DNA of 5,766 bases from Candidatus Scybalocola fimicaballi. Lineage in GTDB: Bacteria > Bacteroidota > Bacteroidia > Bacteroidales > Paludibacteraceae. The stretch spans positions 1 through 5,766 of the forward strand of contig DCIP01000060.1 in assembly GCA_002317115.1 (NCBI GenBank), read 5' to 3'. Under the pieces are notes generated by a model that ran no database searches, was not told the origin of the DNA, and worked only from the letters and a program-made list of their open reading frames with translations. Below, piece by piece: positions 5,397 through 5,766 of the stretch. How positions within the stretch are numbered: the first letter of the stretch is position 1; every line of letters starts with the position of its first letter. A program made the translations under genes and the position numbers.

Positions 5397-5766
5397 GGCT
5401 CTTTCTCTTTTTAATTAGGTAATAGTTGATTGCCAATAGTATAATGCCCCAGAAAATTATTGAGACTGCCACAACGGAGTCGGCTATGTTTGCGATGGCA
5501 ATTATCCAGCATAACATTCCAATATTGAAGAATAGGACATTATTGCTTTGGGTCCATCTGTAGGTATGGTACGCCAAAAAGATAAGTAAAAGTATAGCAT
5601 AAAGGTTGGATGTCGATTCTATTAATATAGGTGCAGTCGACGCTACCAATATTGCATATACAAGACAGAAATATTGGTCAATTTGTATTTTGATGCTCTT
5701 TTTATACTGGATTATCCACAACGGAATAAGAGGCAGAACGAAAGGAATGATAGCGAATCCTCCTTG
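5374..5766 (-). CDS. Multi-span membrane protein, C-terminal part only
   Basis: The frame stays open to the window edge, so the 130 residues seen are the C-terminal part of a longer gene whose start lies beyond 5766. Reading from the edge it begins QGGFAIIPFVLPLIPLWII. A TTG at 5719-5721 could be mistaken for a start, but it falls inside this hydrophobic run and coding character continues upstream of it. Five hydrophobic segments are visible, counted from the edge at roughly 3-19, 33-50, 55-70, 78-96 and 101-121. The tail is basic (YYLIKKRKSHGIEGDK), suggesting a cytoplasmic C-terminus. The last helix and tail resemble the ends of DUF2157/DUF4401-type membrane proteins, a weak impression only. 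It overlaps the next gene by 23 nt and is probably co-transcribed with it. Function unknown. Confidence 0.7.
   Translation of the reverse strand, partial: QGGFAIIPFVLPLIPLWIIQYKKSIKIQIDQYFCLVYAILVASTAPILIESTSNLYAILLLIFLAYHTYRWTQSNNVLFFNIGMLCWIIAIANIADSVVAVSIIFWGIILLAINYYLIKKRKSHGIEGDK

Overview
The window looks like a chromosomal segment of a Bacteroidales bacterium (Bacteroides/Prevotella type). The evidence is a TGS-domain nucleoside kinase of the Bacteroidetes type, a lipoprotein with an acidic run straight after the lipobox cysteine (a Bacteroidetes surface-export signal), promoter boxes matching TAnnTTTG, and A-rich start contexts without clear Shine-Dalgarno sequences. No rRNA, tRNA, CRISPR array or insertion sequence was seen.

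Left part (1-1361): a truncated minus-strand nucleoside kinase gene leaves the window at position 1. It is divergent from a secreted five-repeat TPR protein gene (652-1308), separated by a 321-base intergenic region. The TPR gene has a good promoter, a leader of about 115 nt and a strong terminator. Its codon use suggests good expression.

Middle (1402-2980): a solitary AT-rich gene for a SAP-domain protein (probably SAP plus DUF6434) is followed by a surface lipoprotein with YD-like aromatic repeats. The lipoprotein gene has its own promoter.

Convergent junction (2981-3090): a bidirectional terminator hairpin is fused to a pure hexanucleotide tandem repeat (TTTTCG/TCTTCG). The repeat ends four bases from the stop codon of the next gene, which is on the minus strand.

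Right part (3091-5766, all minus strand): a YeiH/UPF0324 membrane transporter gene has a -7 box at 4241-4248 and a terminator-like G/C hairpin in its predicted leader. Upstream of it lies a terminator that closes a two-gene unit: an unrecognised single-span membrane protein (4299-5396) and, overlapping its start by 23 nt, the C-terminal part of a multi-span membrane protein that continues past position 5766. The annotated genes are mostly independent units. Only the last two look translationally coupled. I see no clear new multi-gene system; the points most worth a second look are the repeat-terminator junction, the hairpin leader of the transporter, and the unrecognised membrane pair.
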